64,000 bases of DNA from assembly GCF_020966755.1 (NCBI RefSeq), contig NZ_JAJKFT010000010.1, forward strand, positions 1 through 64,000, in the 5' to 3' direction. Position 1 is the first letter of the stretch, and the number at the start of each line of letters is the position of its first letter. Under the pieces are notes generated by a model. The model was not told the DNA's origin. It saw only the letters and a program-made list of their open reading frames with translations, and ran no database searches. This DNA comes from Blastopirellula sediminis. GTDB lineage: Bacteria; Planctomycetota; Planctomycetia; Pirellulales; Pirellulaceae. The position numbers and the translations under genes are program-made. Below, one piece after another: positions 1 through 9,265 of the stretch.

Positions 1-76
1 GAGCAATCGCTTAACTAGACGTCTACCATGGGACAGTCTCACTCAGCTCAGCTTGGTCACAACCATATTTATACGA

Positions 77-113
77 AACCTCACGTCAGCTAACGCTGGC
101 GTGAGGTTTTTTT
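77..113 (+). terminator. intrinsic terminator of an upstream plus-strand gene
   Basis: A 14-bp stem (77-90 with 95-108, one G-T wobble) closes a TAAC tetraloop and is followed by a run of seven T. The run lies on the plus strand, so it most likely ends a gene that lies before the window. It may also stop transcripts of the minus-strand regulator ending at 131. Nothing else is seen in bases 1-130. Confidence 0.8.
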
Positions 114-130
114 ATGCGCGCTGCGAAACG

Positions 131-880
131 TTAACCGCCGCGCTGATAACTGCGGCGATATTCGAGCGGCGTCATTCCCATATGCTTGCGGAACTGACGA
201 CTAAACGTGCTCTGATCAGAAAATTCATTTTCCATCGCAATCTGGTGGATCGACCGATCGGAACTCGCCAGGTCATGCGCCGCGGCATTCAAGCGAGTCC
301 GAATCTTGAAATCGCGGGCGCTCATCCCAAACACCGCCTGAAATTTGCGATTCAGCTGCCGCGTCGATAACTGAGCCCGCTCGGCGATCTCTTCAATCGT
401 CGCTTTGGCGCCGGCCGACGTTCGCATGAACTCGACCACATCCTCCAGTTCCGAAGCAGGCGCCGCCCAGCGCTGCCCTTCTTTGTAGCTTCGAATTACT
501 CCGGCGACGCCGATGATCTCCGACCCATCCTCGCTATAGACCGGCATCTTGCTGGTAATGTGCCAGTCGAGAATCTTGGTCTCGTCGTAGAAAACTTCGA
601 CTCGATTGCGAATTTGCTCCCCCGTCTCCATAACGTACCGATCGTCGGCCCGATATTTATCCGCCACTTCGGTCGGAAAAAACTCCCAATCGTAAGCGCC
701 GACAACGTCGTTCTCATTCGCGAGGCCCAAGCGGCGAATCAATTGCCGATTCGCCCAGATCATTCGGCTATCCCGATTCTTGGTGAAAAAAAATACGTCC
801 GGCAGCGCGTCGTAGAGATTCTGGAGCTGATGCCGCGTCCCCATCTGCTCGAAAAATTGCCGCTGTAGATCGGTGGACAT
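131..880 (-). CDS. PAS-domain AraC-family transcriptional regulator
   Basis: A 249-residue regulator. Residues about 18-130 read as a PAS sensor fold (FFFTKNRDSRMIWANRQL near the start, HITSKMPVYSEDGSEIIG near the end). Residues about 150-245 form the paired helix-turn-helix of the AraC/XylS family, with TIEEIAERAQLSTRQLNRKF for the first helix pair and a typical IHQIAMENEFSDQSTFSRQF second pair. Family knowledge predicts DNA binding controlled by a ligand or cofactor in the PAS domain; the ligand cannot be read from sequence. It stands alone and diverges from panB across about 240 bases, so autoregulation or control of a neighbour is possible but unproven. Confidence 0.9.
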   Translation of the reverse strand: MSTDLQRQFFEQMGTRHQLQNLYDALPDVFFFTKNRDSRMIWANRQLIRRLGLANENDVVGAYDWEFFPTEVADKYRADDRYVMETGEQIRNRVEVFYDETKILDWHITSKMPVYSEDGSEIIGVAGVIRSYKEGQRWAAPASELEDVVEFMRTSAGAKATIEEIAERAQLSTRQLNRKFQAVFGMSARDFKIRTRLNAAAHDLASSDRSIHQIAMENEFSDQSTFSRQFRKHMGMTPLEYRRSYQRGG

Positions 881-1124
881 CGCCGCCTCTCGTTGAGTGC
901 TGCTGGAATTGCTTTGAACCAGTTCTCTCCCAAGGCGAATTATGCACGAAACGCCAAATGCCGAAAACGCTAAGCCAGCCGAACCGCCGAAAGAGGGTCA
1001 TCTGCGCAAAACGGCAGCCGCGATGTACTTTCCGCCGCGGTTGCCCGATTTAGGCGTCGCGACGACAATTAAGGGGAATGCGGCGCTGCTCGCCGCGAGC
1101 CCCTAGCAAGAAAATTGGTCGCGA

Positions 1125-1934
1125 ATGTCCTCTCACAAACCTGCTTCCGATCGCATTACCGTCCCCAAGTTCGTCGCCATGAAACGGGACGGCAAGAAAA
1201 TCTCGATGCTGACCGCGTACGACTATACGATGGCGCAGCTGCTCGACGAAGCAGGAGTCGATTCGGTGCTAGTCGGCGATAGCTTGTCGATGGTAGTGCA
1301 GGGACACGATACGACCTTGCCCGTCACGCTCGACGAGATGATTTACCACGCGAAGATGGTTGTCCGCGCGGTTCAACGAGCGCTAGTGATCGTCGATCTG
1401 CCGTTTCCCAGCTTTCACCTCGGCGTCTACAGCGCGATCGAAAGCGCCGGACGCGTGCTGAAAGAAACCGGCGCTCAAGCGGTAAAACTGGAAGGGGGCG
1501 TTGAACAGGCCGAAGTGATCGCCGGGCTCGTCTCGGCAGGCATTCCGGTCATGGCGCACGTCGGACTTCGCCCGCAGTTGGTGATGCAGATGGGGGGCTA
1601 TAAAGTTCAGCGCGACGAAGAGCAGCTCATGGCCGACGCGCTCGCCGCGCAAAACGCGGGAGCCTTTGGCTTGGTGCTCGAATGCGTCCCGCGCACATCC
1701 GCCGAAAAAATCTCGGCGGAGCTTTCGATTCCGACCATCGGCATTGGCGCCGGCGCCGGTTGCGATGGCCAGGTCTTGGTGGTCAACGACATGTTGGGCC
1801 TCACCGGCGGCTACGTCCCCAAATTCGTCAAAGCGTTCGCCGATCTACGCGGGCAGATCTCCAGCGCCGCCAAGCAATACTGCGAAGAAGTTCGCAGCGG
1901 CGTTTTCCCCGCGGATGAACATAGCTTCAAATAA
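1125..1934 (+). CDS. panB: 3-methyl-2-oxobutanoate hydroxymethyltransferase
   Basis: Ketopantoate hydroxymethyltransferase, the first committed step of pantothenate (vitamin B5) and coenzyme A synthesis; it moves a hydroxymethyl group from methylene-tetrahydrofolate to 2-oxoisovalerate in the cytoplasm. The 269 residues match the family length. Metal-binding positions are visible: D52 in LVGDSLSMV, D91 in IVDLPFPSF and E123 in VKLEGGVEQ, with the catalytic-type glutamate E186 in LVLECVP. The family signature GYKVQ follows QMGG. No clear Shine-Dalgarno is seen before the start. panC and panD are not nearby, so the gene is not part of a pantothenate operon here. The next gene follows after 54 bases in the same direction. 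Confidence 0.96.
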   Translation: MSSHKPASDRITVPKFVAMKRDGKKISMLTAYDYTMAQLLDEAGVDSVLVGDSLSMVVQGHDTTLPVTLDEMIYHAKMVVRAVQRALVIVDLPFPSFHLGVYSAIESAGRVLKETGAQAVKLEGGVEQAEVIAGLVSAGIPVMAHVGLRPQLVMQMGGYKVQRDEEQLMADALAAQNAGAFGLVLECVPRTSAEKISAELSIPTIGIGAGAGCDGQVLVVNDMLGLTGGYVPKFVKAFADLRGQISSAAKQYCEEVRSGVFPADEHSFK

Positions 1935-1988
1935 GCCCGCAATCCGCGTCAGCAAATCATCGCGTCCACAACTCCGCTGGAGAGAACA

Positions 1989-4046
1989 ATGGCGAATCGC
2001 CTTGCCAATGAGTCGAGCCCCTATTTGCTGCAGCATGCCTCGAACCCAGTTCACTGGCGTCCGTGGGATGCGGCTTCGTTAGAGGAAGCGGTCGATGCGG
2101 ACAAACCAATCTTTCTTTCGATCGGCTACTCGGCGTGTCACTGGTGCCACGTGATGGAGCACGAGAGCTTCGAGAACGCGGCGATCGCCGACTACCTGAA
2201 CGAACATTTCATCTCGATCAAAGTCGATCGCGAAGAACGCCCTGACCTTGATCAGATCTACATGAACGCGGTGCAGATGTTGACCGGTCGCGGCGGTTGG
2301 CCGATGTCGGTTTTTTTGACGCCGCAGCTCAAACCGTTCTTCGGCGGAACCTATTGGCCGCCGACCGCCCGCGGCGGCATGCCCGGCTTCGACCAGGTGC
2401 TGCGTGCCGTGATGGATGCGTGGGCAAATCGCCGCGCCATCGCCCTGGAACAATCGGAGAAATTCGCCGAACGCCTGCAAGAGATCGGGCAAGCCGAAGA
2501 TTCCGGTGAAGCGATCGGCATCGAACTGCTCGATCAGGCGTACAGGTATCTCGAATCGATCTATGACTTCCGCGACGGCGGTTTCGGCGGAGCGCCGAAG
2601 TTTCCGCATACGATGGATCTCGAGGTTTGCCTCCGCTATAGCCGCCGCAAACCGGAAAGCCACGCCCTGGAGATGGTCGTCCACAATCTTGACCAAATGG
2701 CGCGCGGCGGGATCTACGATCATCTCGGCGGCGGTTTCGCGCGCTACTCGGTCGACGCCGAATGGCTTGTGCCCCACTTTGAGAAAATGCTGTACGACAA
2801 CGCGCTCCTCACAGGCATCTACGTCAACGCCTATCGCGTGACGAAGCGCGCAGATTTTGCCCGCGTCGCGCGAGAAACGTGCGACTACGTCCTTAACTAT
2901 CTGACCGACGAGTCAGGCGGCTTCCAAAGCGCCGAAGACGCCGACAGCGAAGGGGAAGAAGGAAAATTCTACGTCTGGAGTCGCCAGGAGATTATCGCCG
3001 CACTCGGCGAAATCCGCGGTTACCGCTTCTGCGAAATCTACGACGTTAGCGAGTCGGGCAACTTCGAAGGCCACAACATCCTGAACTTGCCGCAGTCGAT
3101 TGAAGCTTGGGCGGCGGCCAAGAATGTTGACGCGGTTGAGCTGCGCAGCGAACTGGACGCCGATCGCGCAAAACTGCTCCATCTTCGCGACGAACGGATT
3201 CGTCCCAGCAAAGACGATAAGGTTCTCACCAGTTGGAATGGCCTGATGATCGAAAGCCTGGCTCAAGCGGCGGGCGCACTCGGCGAACCGAAGTATCTGG
3301 CGGCGGCCGAGAGAGCGGCCGACTTTCTGTTCGACACGATGCTCGATCCGAATGGACGGCTGCTTCATTCCTATCGCCAGGGTGTCGCCAAGCTGGCCGC
3401 TTACCTGGACGACTATGCGAATCTCGCCAACGCTTGCATCACGCTATACGAAGCGACCTTCGACGATCGTTGGCTCGATCGGGCGATCGACCTGTCGAAC
3501 CTGATGATTCGCCACTTCGCCGATCCGGCCGGGGGCGGCTTCTACTTCACCGCCGATGACCACGAACAGCTGATCGCGCGAAATAAGGACCTGTACGACA
3601 ACAGCGTCCCAAGCGGCAATTCGATGGCGGCGGTCGTGCTGCTACGGCTGAGCGCGTTGCTGGGGAATACCGATCTGCTCGACGAAGCTCTGACCGCGAT
3701 GCGCGTCGCCGCGCCGCTAATGAAGAAGCATCCAACCGCCACCGGGCAGATGCTGACGGCGGTCGATCGCTACGTCGGCCCGGCCCGGGAAGTGGTGATT
3801 CTGGGCGATCCGGAGTCGGGCGATACCCGCGATTTTCTGGCCGCTTATCGCCAGAGCTACACCCCCAAGAGCGTCATCGCCTGCGTTTCGCCGGGAACGA
3901 CGCCTGAGGAAGATGCCCCGCTGGCCCCGATCTTTGCGGGCAAATCGCCGCTTCCAGACGCGGACGGTACCGTTTTCATTTGCGAGAATTTCGCCTGTCA
4001 GCGGCCGGTGACCGCGAAAGAGGCGGTCGCCAATCTAGGCTCCTGA
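1989..4046 (+). CDS. DUF255 (YyaL/SSP411-like) thioredoxin-fold protein
   Basis: A 685-residue protein of the DUF255 family. The N-terminal 160 residues form a thioredoxin-like domain with the family hallmark [10 protein letters not shown], in which C50 and C53 make a CxxC pair, and with [11 protein letters not shown] and FGGTYWPP. The remainder resembles an alpha/alpha-barrel of the N-acylglucosamine 2-epimerase/cellobiose-epimerase type ([49 protein letters not shown]). The fold class is well established but the substrate is unknown for bacterial members. It lies between panB and lysA on the same strand; nothing shows a functional link. Confidence 0.9.
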   Translation: MANRLANESSPYLLQHASNPVHWRPWDAASLEEAVDADKPIFLSIGYSACHWCHVMEHESFENAAIADYLNEHFISIKVDREERPDLDQIYMNAVQMLTGRGGWPMSVFLTPQLKPFFGGTYWPPTARGGMPGFDQVLRAVMDAWANRRAIALEQSEKFAERLQEIGQAEDSGEAIGIELLDQAYRYLESIYDFRDGGFGGAPKFPHTMDLEVCLRYSRRKPESHALEMVVHNLDQMARGGIYDHLGGGFARYSVDAEWLVPHFEKMLYDNALLTGIYVNAYRVTKRADFARVARETCDYVLNYLTDESGGFQSAEDADSEGEEGKFYVWSRQEIIAALGEIRGYRFCEIYDVSESGNFEGHNILNLPQSIEAWAAAKNVDAVELRSELDADRAKLLHLRDERIRPSKDDKVLTSWNGLMIESLAQAAGALGEPKYLAAAERAADFLFDTMLDPNGRLLHSYRQGVAKLAAYLDDYANLANACITLYEATFDDRWLDRAIDLSNLMIRHFADPAGGGFYFTADDHEQLIARNKDLYDNSVPSGNSMAAVVLLRLSALLGNTDLLDEALTAMRVAAPLMKKHPTATGQMLTAVDRYVGPAREVVILGDPESGDTRDFLAAYRQSYTPKSVIACVSPGTTPEEDAPLAPIFAGKSPLPDADGTVFICENFACQRPVTAKEAVANLGS

Positions 4047-4158
4047 TTGGGGGCGAACCGCGGGGCAGGGGGCGTGTCCCGATCGAGGATCGTTCTTTAA
4101 AATGAGCGATTCGCTTCGACTTTTTTCCTCCATTTTGACGCCGATAGGGTAACCAACC

Positions 4159-5430
4159 ATGCCGACCGTGCCGCAATTCCAAACGTTTCGCACCGAAATC
4201 GCCGGGGTCTCCGTTGTGGATTTGGCGGCGAAATACGGCACGCCGACCTTCGTCTATGACGGGGCGAAAATTGTCGAGCGGATCAACGACCTACGGAAGT
4301 TCGACGTCATTCGCTACGCCCAAAAGGCTTGCTCGAATCTGGCGATCCTGGACCTGGTTCGCCGCAACGGCGTGTTGGTCGACGCGGTCAGCGCTGGTGA
4401 AATCCGTCGCGCTCTCGCCGCCGGTTTCGTGCCGAAAGGAGAACCGGCGCCAATCGTTTACACCGCCGACATCTTCGACCGCGAAGCGCTGGCTCTCTGC
4501 GTCGAACATGGGCTGCATGTGAACTGCGGTTCGCCAGACATGATTGCTCAGCTTGGCGAAGCGGCGCCGGGGAGCGAAATCACCCTGCGTATCAATCCTG
4601 GCTTCGGTCATGGTCATAGCCAAAAGACCAACACCGGCGGCCAGCAATCGAAGCACGGCATCTGGCACGAACAGTTGAATGACTGCCTGCTGATCGCCGA
4701 TCAACATGGCGTTCGCGTCACTGGGCTGCACATGCACATCGGTTCCGGTACCGACCTGGAACACCTGGGCCAGGTTTGCGGCGCGATGGAAAAGGCGGCG
4801 CTGGAAGTTGGTCGCACGATCACCACAATCAGCGCTGGGGGCGGCTTGCCGATTCCGTACAACTCGTCGCAGTCGTATGTCGACCTTGATCAGTACTTCG
4901 ATCTGTGGAACGCCGTTCGCAATCGTCTGCAGGATGCGTTCGGCCACGCGATCTCGCTCGAGATCGAACCGGGGCGTTATCTCTCGGCCGAAGCTGGCTA
5001 CCTACTGGCCGAAATTCGCGCGATCAAATCGATGGGAGAGAACAAGTTCTACGTCGTCGACGCTGGCTTCAACAATCTGGCGCGACCGATTCTGTACGGT
5101 TCGTATCACCCGATGTCGATCGCACTGGCCAGCGGCGAGACCGAAGATCGACCGCATCAGGACGTGGTCGTCGGCGGTCCGCTCTGCGAATCGGGCGACA
5201 TCTTCACGCAGACCGAAGGGGGCTTCGTCGGGACGCGCAGCTTGCCTGCCGCGGGGATTGGCGATTACCTGGTGATCGAGTGCGCAGGAGCGTACGGATT
5301 CGTGATGGGCTCGAATTACAACTCGAAGCCGCTAGCCGCCGAGGTTCTGATCCAAGACGGCCAAACGCACTTGGTGCGCGAACGCCAGTCGTTCGAGAAC
5401 CTGATCGCTGGCGAACACATTCCCCGCTAG
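4159..5430 (+). CDS. lysA: diaminopimelate decarboxylase
   Basis: PLP enzyme (fold type III) that decarboxylates meso-diaminopimelate to L-lysine, the last step of lysine synthesis. K56 in RYAQKACSN is the expected Schiff-base lysine. H193 in HMHIGSGTD, the glycine-rich phosphate loop ISAGGGLPIPY near 225-234, EPGRY at 270-274 and the C343-E-S-G-D motif are all present, as is Y379 near the C-terminus. At 423 residues it has a normal length. The alternative family, carboxynorspermidine decarboxylase, is less likely because the CESGD and EPGRY context fits DAP decarboxylases. Start at 4159 follows AGGGTAA. A planctomycete with DAP decarboxylase also fits recent evidence for DAP-based peptidoglycan in the phylum. 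Confidence 0.9.
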   Translation: MPTVPQFQTFRTEIAGVSVVDLAAKYGTPTFVYDGAKIVERINDLRKFDVIRYAQKACSNLAILDLVRRNGVLVDAVSAGEIRRALAAGFVPKGEPAPIVYTADIFDREALALCVEHGLHVNCGSPDMIAQLGEAAPGSEITLRINPGFGHGHSQKTNTGGQQSKHGIWHEQLNDCLLIADQHGVRVTGLHMHIGSGTDLEHLGQVCGAMEKAALEVGRTITTISAGGGLPIPYNSSQSYVDLDQYFDLWNAVRNRLQDAFGHAISLEIEPGRYLSAEAGYLLAEIRAIKSMGENKFYVVDAGFNNLARPILYGSYHPMSIALASGETEDRPHQDVVVGGPLCESGDIFTQTEGGFVGTRSLPAAGIGDYLVIECAGAYGFVMGSNYNSKPLAAEVLIQDGQTHLVRERQSFENLIAGEHIPR

Positions 5431-5442
5431 TTATAAGCACTT

Positions 5443-5482
5443 GGCGCCACCCCGATAGAAAAGACGAGCTATCGGGGGCGCC
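5443..5482. terminator. hairpin between convergent lysA and HAD gene
   Basis: A 9-bp stem CCCCGATAG/CTATCGGGG (5450-5458 with 5469-5477) is extended by five further G-C pairs (5443-5447 with 5478-5482) after a two-base bulge. It sits between two convergent stop codons (5430 and 5494), which suggests a shared transcription stop. There is no T run on either side, so a Rho-independent role is only tentative. Confidence 0.4.
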
Positions 5483-5493
5483 CCAAAACTCGC

Positions 5494-6354
5494 TTACGCG
5501 CCGCGGGAAGCGGCGTACATCAAACGTTCGTTCTCTTCCATCGAATGCGGCATGATGCCGTGATCCCACGCCGGGAGCATCGTATCGTTTTCGATGTCTT
5601 CGATCAGGTCGGCGACCGAGTTGATCACGCGATCAGGTCGAAACGCGTACGACGACAAGTCTTCCGCACGCGAACCGCCGCTGAGCGTCAACGTCGCGTA
5701 GTAACCCATCTGCACGGCGCCCAGGATATCGGTTTCCATCGTGTCGCCGATCATCACCGTTTCCCACGAGCGAACGCCTAGTTCCCACTGCGCCGAACGC
5801 ATCATCACCGGGCTCGGCTTGCCGACGCTGAACGCCGTCTTGCCGGTCGCCTTTTCGATAAACGAAACGGTAGCGCCGCAGCCGCTGCGGGTGCCGCTTT
5901 TCGTCGGGCAATTAGGATCGAGATTGGTCGCGATCAATTGCGCGCCATCCAGTACCATCTGCACCGCCGCATCAAGCATTTCCAGCGTGATCGAACGAGC
6001 TTCGCCCACGACCACATAGTCGGGCGCGTGATCGACGATCGCGTATCCATTGCGGTGCAATGCGTTGTGCAAACCACCTTCACCAATCACGAACGCCGTT
6101 CCGCCAGGCTTCTGTTTCGCCAGAAAGCGAGCGGTCGCCATCGCACAGGTAAAGATTCGTTCTTCTTCGACGTCGATCCCCATCCGATACAACTTGGCCG
6201 CCACGTCGCGTCGCGTGCGCTGACTATTGTTGGTCAGGAATAAAAAAGGGATCTGCTTCTTTTTCAGCGTTGCGATAAAGCGGTCCGCGCCGTCAATCAA
6301 CTGACTGCCGCGGTAAATAACGCCATCCATGTCAATCAAAAATCCAAGGCCCAT
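5494..6354 (-). CDS. HAD-IIA family phosphatase (NagD-like)
   Basis: Haloacid-dehalogenase-type phosphatase of subfamily IIA. The start was placed at 6354 because the protein then begins MGLGFLIDMDGVIYRG, putting the nucleophile motif DxD close to the N-terminus as usual, and GGAAAG lies just upstream; an in-frame Met at 6453 would add 33 residues without homology. Motif II is LFLTNNSQRTR, the motif III lysine lies in FSVGKPSPVMMR, and motif IV is MIGDTMETDILGA. The family includes NagD, 4-nitrophenyl phosphatase-like and glycerol-phosphate phosphatases, so the substrate cannot be named. The C-terminal 40 residues (PAWDHGIMPHSMEENERLMY) look like a lineage-specific tail. Confidence 0.88.
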   Translation of the reverse strand: MGLGFLIDMDGVIYRGSQLIDGADRFIATLKKKQIPFLFLTNNSQRTRRDVAAKLYRMGIDVEEERIFTCAMATARFLAKQKPGGTAFVIGEGGLHNALHRNGYAIVDHAPDYVVVGEARSITLEMLDAAVQMVLDGAQLIATNLDPNCPTKSGTRSGCGATVSFIEKATGKTAFSVGKPSPVMMRSAQWELGVRSWETVMIGDTMETDILGAVQMGYYATLTLSGGSRAEDLSSYAFRPDRVINSVADLIEDIENDTMLPAWDHGIMPHSMEENERLMYAASRGA

Positions 6355-6792
6355 CGTTCTCTTTCCTTGTAGAGTCGAACCAGCAAACAAAAGGTAGGAC
6401 CAGACTACGTTAGGCAATTGACATGCCAATTCGACAAGGCGACCGCACTCCACCTAATTACCATCTAACGGATTGGTTTAAGTGAGAATGATGGGCACTG
6501 CCTAATTCCTGCGCAGGTGCGACGGCGTTGAGTACCACGTTGCGCTTCGCTGGGCTAGCACTCTGAATTGCGCGCTGCGCACGGGAATCTTGCGTATCTT
6601 TGCGCGTGTCGGCGTTTCTTGTGCCGACTTACGTCGATCGGCCTACTAAAAAAAATGGCGAAGTAACGGGGAACTTCCCGCAGCGATTTCTGACAGGTTT
6701 TGGGGCGAAGAGCCCGGCACTACAGTCTGCAGCCCCCGAGATGTATAATTAGTCGTTTCCTTCCCACTTTCGCTAGACAAGCAAATAGCGCC
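6355..6792. other. 438-base divergent intergenic region (HAD / nadA)
   Basis: No convincing gene is seen. The region separates the divergent HAD phosphatase and nadA, so it should hold both promoters. A perfect TATAAT box at 6744-6749 faces nadA. Sequence around 6520-6640 is rich in GCGC words but shows no strong hairpin with a T run. No riboswitch or tRNA fold was recognised. Confidence 0.5.
6744..6749 (+). promoter_or_regulatory. candidate -10 box for nadA
   Basis: TATAAT matches the vegetative -10 consensus and lies 43 bases before the chosen nadA start. The base positions expected for a -35 box (TACAGT, spacing 17) match the consensus poorly, so activity may depend on an activator or on the sequence around the -10 box. 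Confidence 0.4.
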
Positions 6793-7929
6793 ATGACCAC
6801 GACGCTGGAAACCCCGGCATTCGATTTCGCTCCCTACCGCTCGCTCAGCAACGAAGAGCTGACCGATCGCATCAACGCTGTCCGCAGCAAACATGGGAGC
6901 CGTCTGCTGATTCTGGGACATCACTACCAGCAGGATGAAGTGATTGCGCTCTCCGATCTCCGCGGCGACAGTTATCAGCTGAGCAAGATGGCGGCTGAAA
7001 GCGGCGACTGTCGCAACATCGTCTTCTGCGGCGTCCACTTCATGGCCGAGACCGCCGATATCCTGGCGAACCGTCCTGAGAAAGTCGCCGCCCGCAATGG
7101 ACAACGGGTCGATGTGATCCTGCCCGACATGGCGGCCGGTTGCTCGATGGCCGACATGGCGGCGATCGAACAAGTCGAAAACGCGTGGGAAGATCTCGGC
7201 GAACTGATCGATACGAACGACATCACGCCGGTCACTTACATCAACTCGGCCGCGAGTTTGAAATCGTTCGTCGGCAAGCATGGCGGGATCGTCTGCACGT
7301 CGAGCAACGCCGCTTCGGTTTTGAAGTGGGCGTTCGCGCGCACCAGCCGCGTTCTCTTTTTCCCGGATCAGCATCTCGGTCGCAACACCGCGCTGACGAT
7401 GGGGATCACCAACGATCAGATGCCGGTCTGGAATCCGTACGAATCGGAATATGGCGGCAACACCGAGGATGCGATTCGCAATTCGAAGGTGATTCTCTGG
7501 AAGGGTCACTGCAGCGTTCACCAGATGTTCAAGAAGGAACATGTCGCCGCGTTTCGTCGCGACTTTCCCGGCATCAAGATTCTGGTTCATCCCGAATGCA
7601 TGCAGGAAGTGAACGAGATCGCCGACGTCTCTGGCTCGACCGGCAAGATCATCGAGACAGTCAAGAATGCTCCGGCCGGAACCAAATGGGCGATCGGCAC
7701 CGAATTGCATTTGGTGAATCGCTTGAAGCAGGAGCACCCGGAGCAGGAGATTCATTTCCTCTCACCGGTCGTCTGTATGTGCGCCACGATGTATCGCATC
7801 GACCTGGCGCATCTTTGCTGGAGCCTGGAGAATCTCGACGCCGGAAGCCCGGTCAACGTCGTCCGCGTTGATGACGAGACCGCTGAGTGGTCGCGAACGG
7901 CGCTCGAACGGATGTTGAGCGTCAAATAG
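6793..7929 (+). CDS. nadA: quinolinate synthase A
   Basis: Iron-sulfur enzyme that condenses iminoaspartate with dihydroxyacetone phosphate to quinolinate in de novo NAD synthesis. The start at 6793 gives MTTTLETPAF and 378 residues; an upstream Met at 6700 would overlap the promoter box. The three cluster cysteines are seen as C117 (AAGCSMADM), C269 (HPECMQEV) and the C328/C330 pair (PVVCMCATM). Substrate motifs LGHHYQQDEV and PDQHLGRNT are intact. nadB and nadC are not in the window. The oxygen-sensitive [4Fe-4S] cluster is a family property, not visible directly. Confidence 0.95.
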   Translation: MTTTLETPAFDFAPYRSLSNEELTDRINAVRSKHGSRLLILGHHYQQDEVIALSDLRGDSYQLSKMAAESGDCRNIVFCGVHFMAETADILANRPEKVAARNGQRVDVILPDMAAGCSMADMAAIEQVENAWEDLGELIDTNDITPVTYINSAASLKSFVGKHGGIVCTSSNAASVLKWAFARTSRVLFFPDQHLGRNTALTMGITNDQMPVWNPYESEYGGNTEDAIRNSKVILWKGHCSVHQMFKKEHVAAFRRDFPGIKILVHPECMQEVNEIADVSGSTGKIIETVKNAPAGTKWAIGTELHLVNRLKQEHPEQEIHFLSPVVCMCATMYRIDLAHLCWSLENLDAGSPVNVVRVDDETAEWSRTALERMLSVK

Positions 7930-8087
7930 GTCTCTCGTTGTCGCACGAGATCGGGAACGCGTAGAATTCGTACAATCGGTACGACGCGCACCCGGCCGTA
8001 GGAAGATCGGCGGCAGAGAGTATCTCCGCGGAATCGATCCCACAGCGATTGGGGAACGAGTGTTAGAGTTGCCGACGTTTATACGGA

Positions 8088-8103
8088 TCGATCCTCGGAT
8101 CGA
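8088..8103. repeat. short inverted repeat before the exporter operon
   Basis: TCGATCC and GGATCGA (7 bp each) are separated by two bases and lie 34 bases before the HlyD start at 8137. The symmetry and position fit an operator for a dimeric repressor, but GATC-rich words are very common in this genome, so chance is a real alternative. Confidence 0.3.
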
Positions 8104-8136
8104 ATCGCAACGATCACTTTCCCTGCGGATATCGCT

Positions 8137-9261
8137 ATGTGGTCTCGGATCGCCTTCATCGCCGTTCTGATCGTGATTTTCGGCTCGCTTTTGACTTATA
8201 GCCAATTGCAGCACGAGCCGCTCAAGGTCTCCGGCTATATCGAAGCGCAAGATATCCGACTTGGTTCGCGCGTCGGCGGACGAGTCGCCGAAGTGCTGGC
8301 CGACGAAGGGGACATGGTCAAACAGGGTCAAGTCCTCGTCCGCTTGGAGCCGTTCGATCTGAACGAACTGCTGGCCGCCGCCAAAGCGGAAACCGACGAC
8401 AAGCAGGCGCTGCTCGAGAAACTGAAGACCGGCTATCGTCCCGAAGAAATCGCCCAGGCGAAATCGCAAGTCGACGAACTCGCCGCGCGCCTCGAAATGC
8501 TGGTCAACGGTCCACGCAAACAAGAGATCGACGCGGCTCGCGCCGAACTGCAAATGGCCTCGTCGCAGTTGGAGTTGGCGCAGTCCAATTACAAACGCGA
8601 GAAGGAGGTCTTTGAAAAGGGCGCCGGCACGCAGGAAAAGTTTGATCGGGTCGCTGATTTGTTGCGGGAAGCGGAGAGCAATTCGGTCGTCCGTGAAAAC
8701 AATCTCTCGCTGCTGGTCGAAGGGACGCGCAAAGAGGAAATCGCCCAAGCTCGCGCCTCTCTGGCGAAGGCGACCGAAGAATACAACCTGATGAAGTCAG
8801 GCTTCCGCAAGGAAGACATCGCCCAAGCCGAAGCGGCGGTCGCCGCGGCGAAGGCCAACGTCGCCGCAATCGAGAAACGGATCGATGAGTTAAGCGTCAC
8901 CGCTCCGACCGATGCGATCGTCGAGGCGCTCGAACTGGAGCCTGGCGACCTGATGCCGCCGAACGCGCCGATGTTGACGCTGATCGATCCGAAGACGCTT
9001 TGGGTGCGGGCCTACGTTCCGGAAAACCATCTGAATATCCAACTCGGTCAAAAGTTGCCGGTCACGGTCGACAGTTACGACCAGGAGTTTCAGGGAGAGA
9101 TCACCTTCATCGCGCGGAACGCCGAGTTCACTCCCAACAACGTGCAAACGCCGGAAGAGCGATCGAAGCAGGTCTTTCGCATCAAAGTGACGCTGCTCGA
9201 CGGGCTCGATCAACTCCGCAGCGGCATGGCCGCCGACGTCTGGCTCGAGCCGAGAAAGTAA
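8137..9261 (+). CDS. HlyD-family membrane fusion protein of an ABC exporter
   Basis: Periplasmic adaptor that would link an inner-membrane exporter to an outer-membrane channel. Residues 5-22 form an N-terminal membrane anchor. A biotinyl-lipoyl half motif (RVGGRVAEVLADEGDMVKQG) lies at 45-64 and its partner near 255-275. Between them is a long alpha-helical hairpin containing four copies of a G-x-R-x-E-E-I-x-x-A motif (about 98, 125, 196 and 221), the pattern known from the YbhG/YhiI adaptors. A beta-barrel domain follows, ending SGMAADVWLE. The length (374) is typical. It ends four bases before the ATPase-permease gene, so the two form an operon and very likely one exporter. Confidence 0.9.
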   Translation: MWSRIAFIAVLIVIFGSLLTYSQLQHEPLKVSGYIEAQDIRLGSRVGGRVAEVLADEGDMVKQGQVLVRLEPFDLNELLAAAKAETDDKQALLEKLKTGYRPEEIAQAKSQVDELAARLEMLVNGPRKQEIDAARAELQMASSQLELAQSNYKREKEVFEKGAGTQEKFDRVADLLREAESNSVVRENNLSLLVEGTRKEEIAQARASLAKATEEYNLMKSGFRKEDIAQAEAAVAAAKANVAAIEKRIDELSVTAPTDAIVEALELEPGDLMPPNAPMLTLIDPKTLWVRAYVPENHLNIQLGQKLPVTVDSYDQEFQGEITFIARNAEFTPNNVQTPEERSKQVFRIKVTLLDGLDQLRSGMAADVWLEPRK

Positions 9262-9265
9262 CGCG

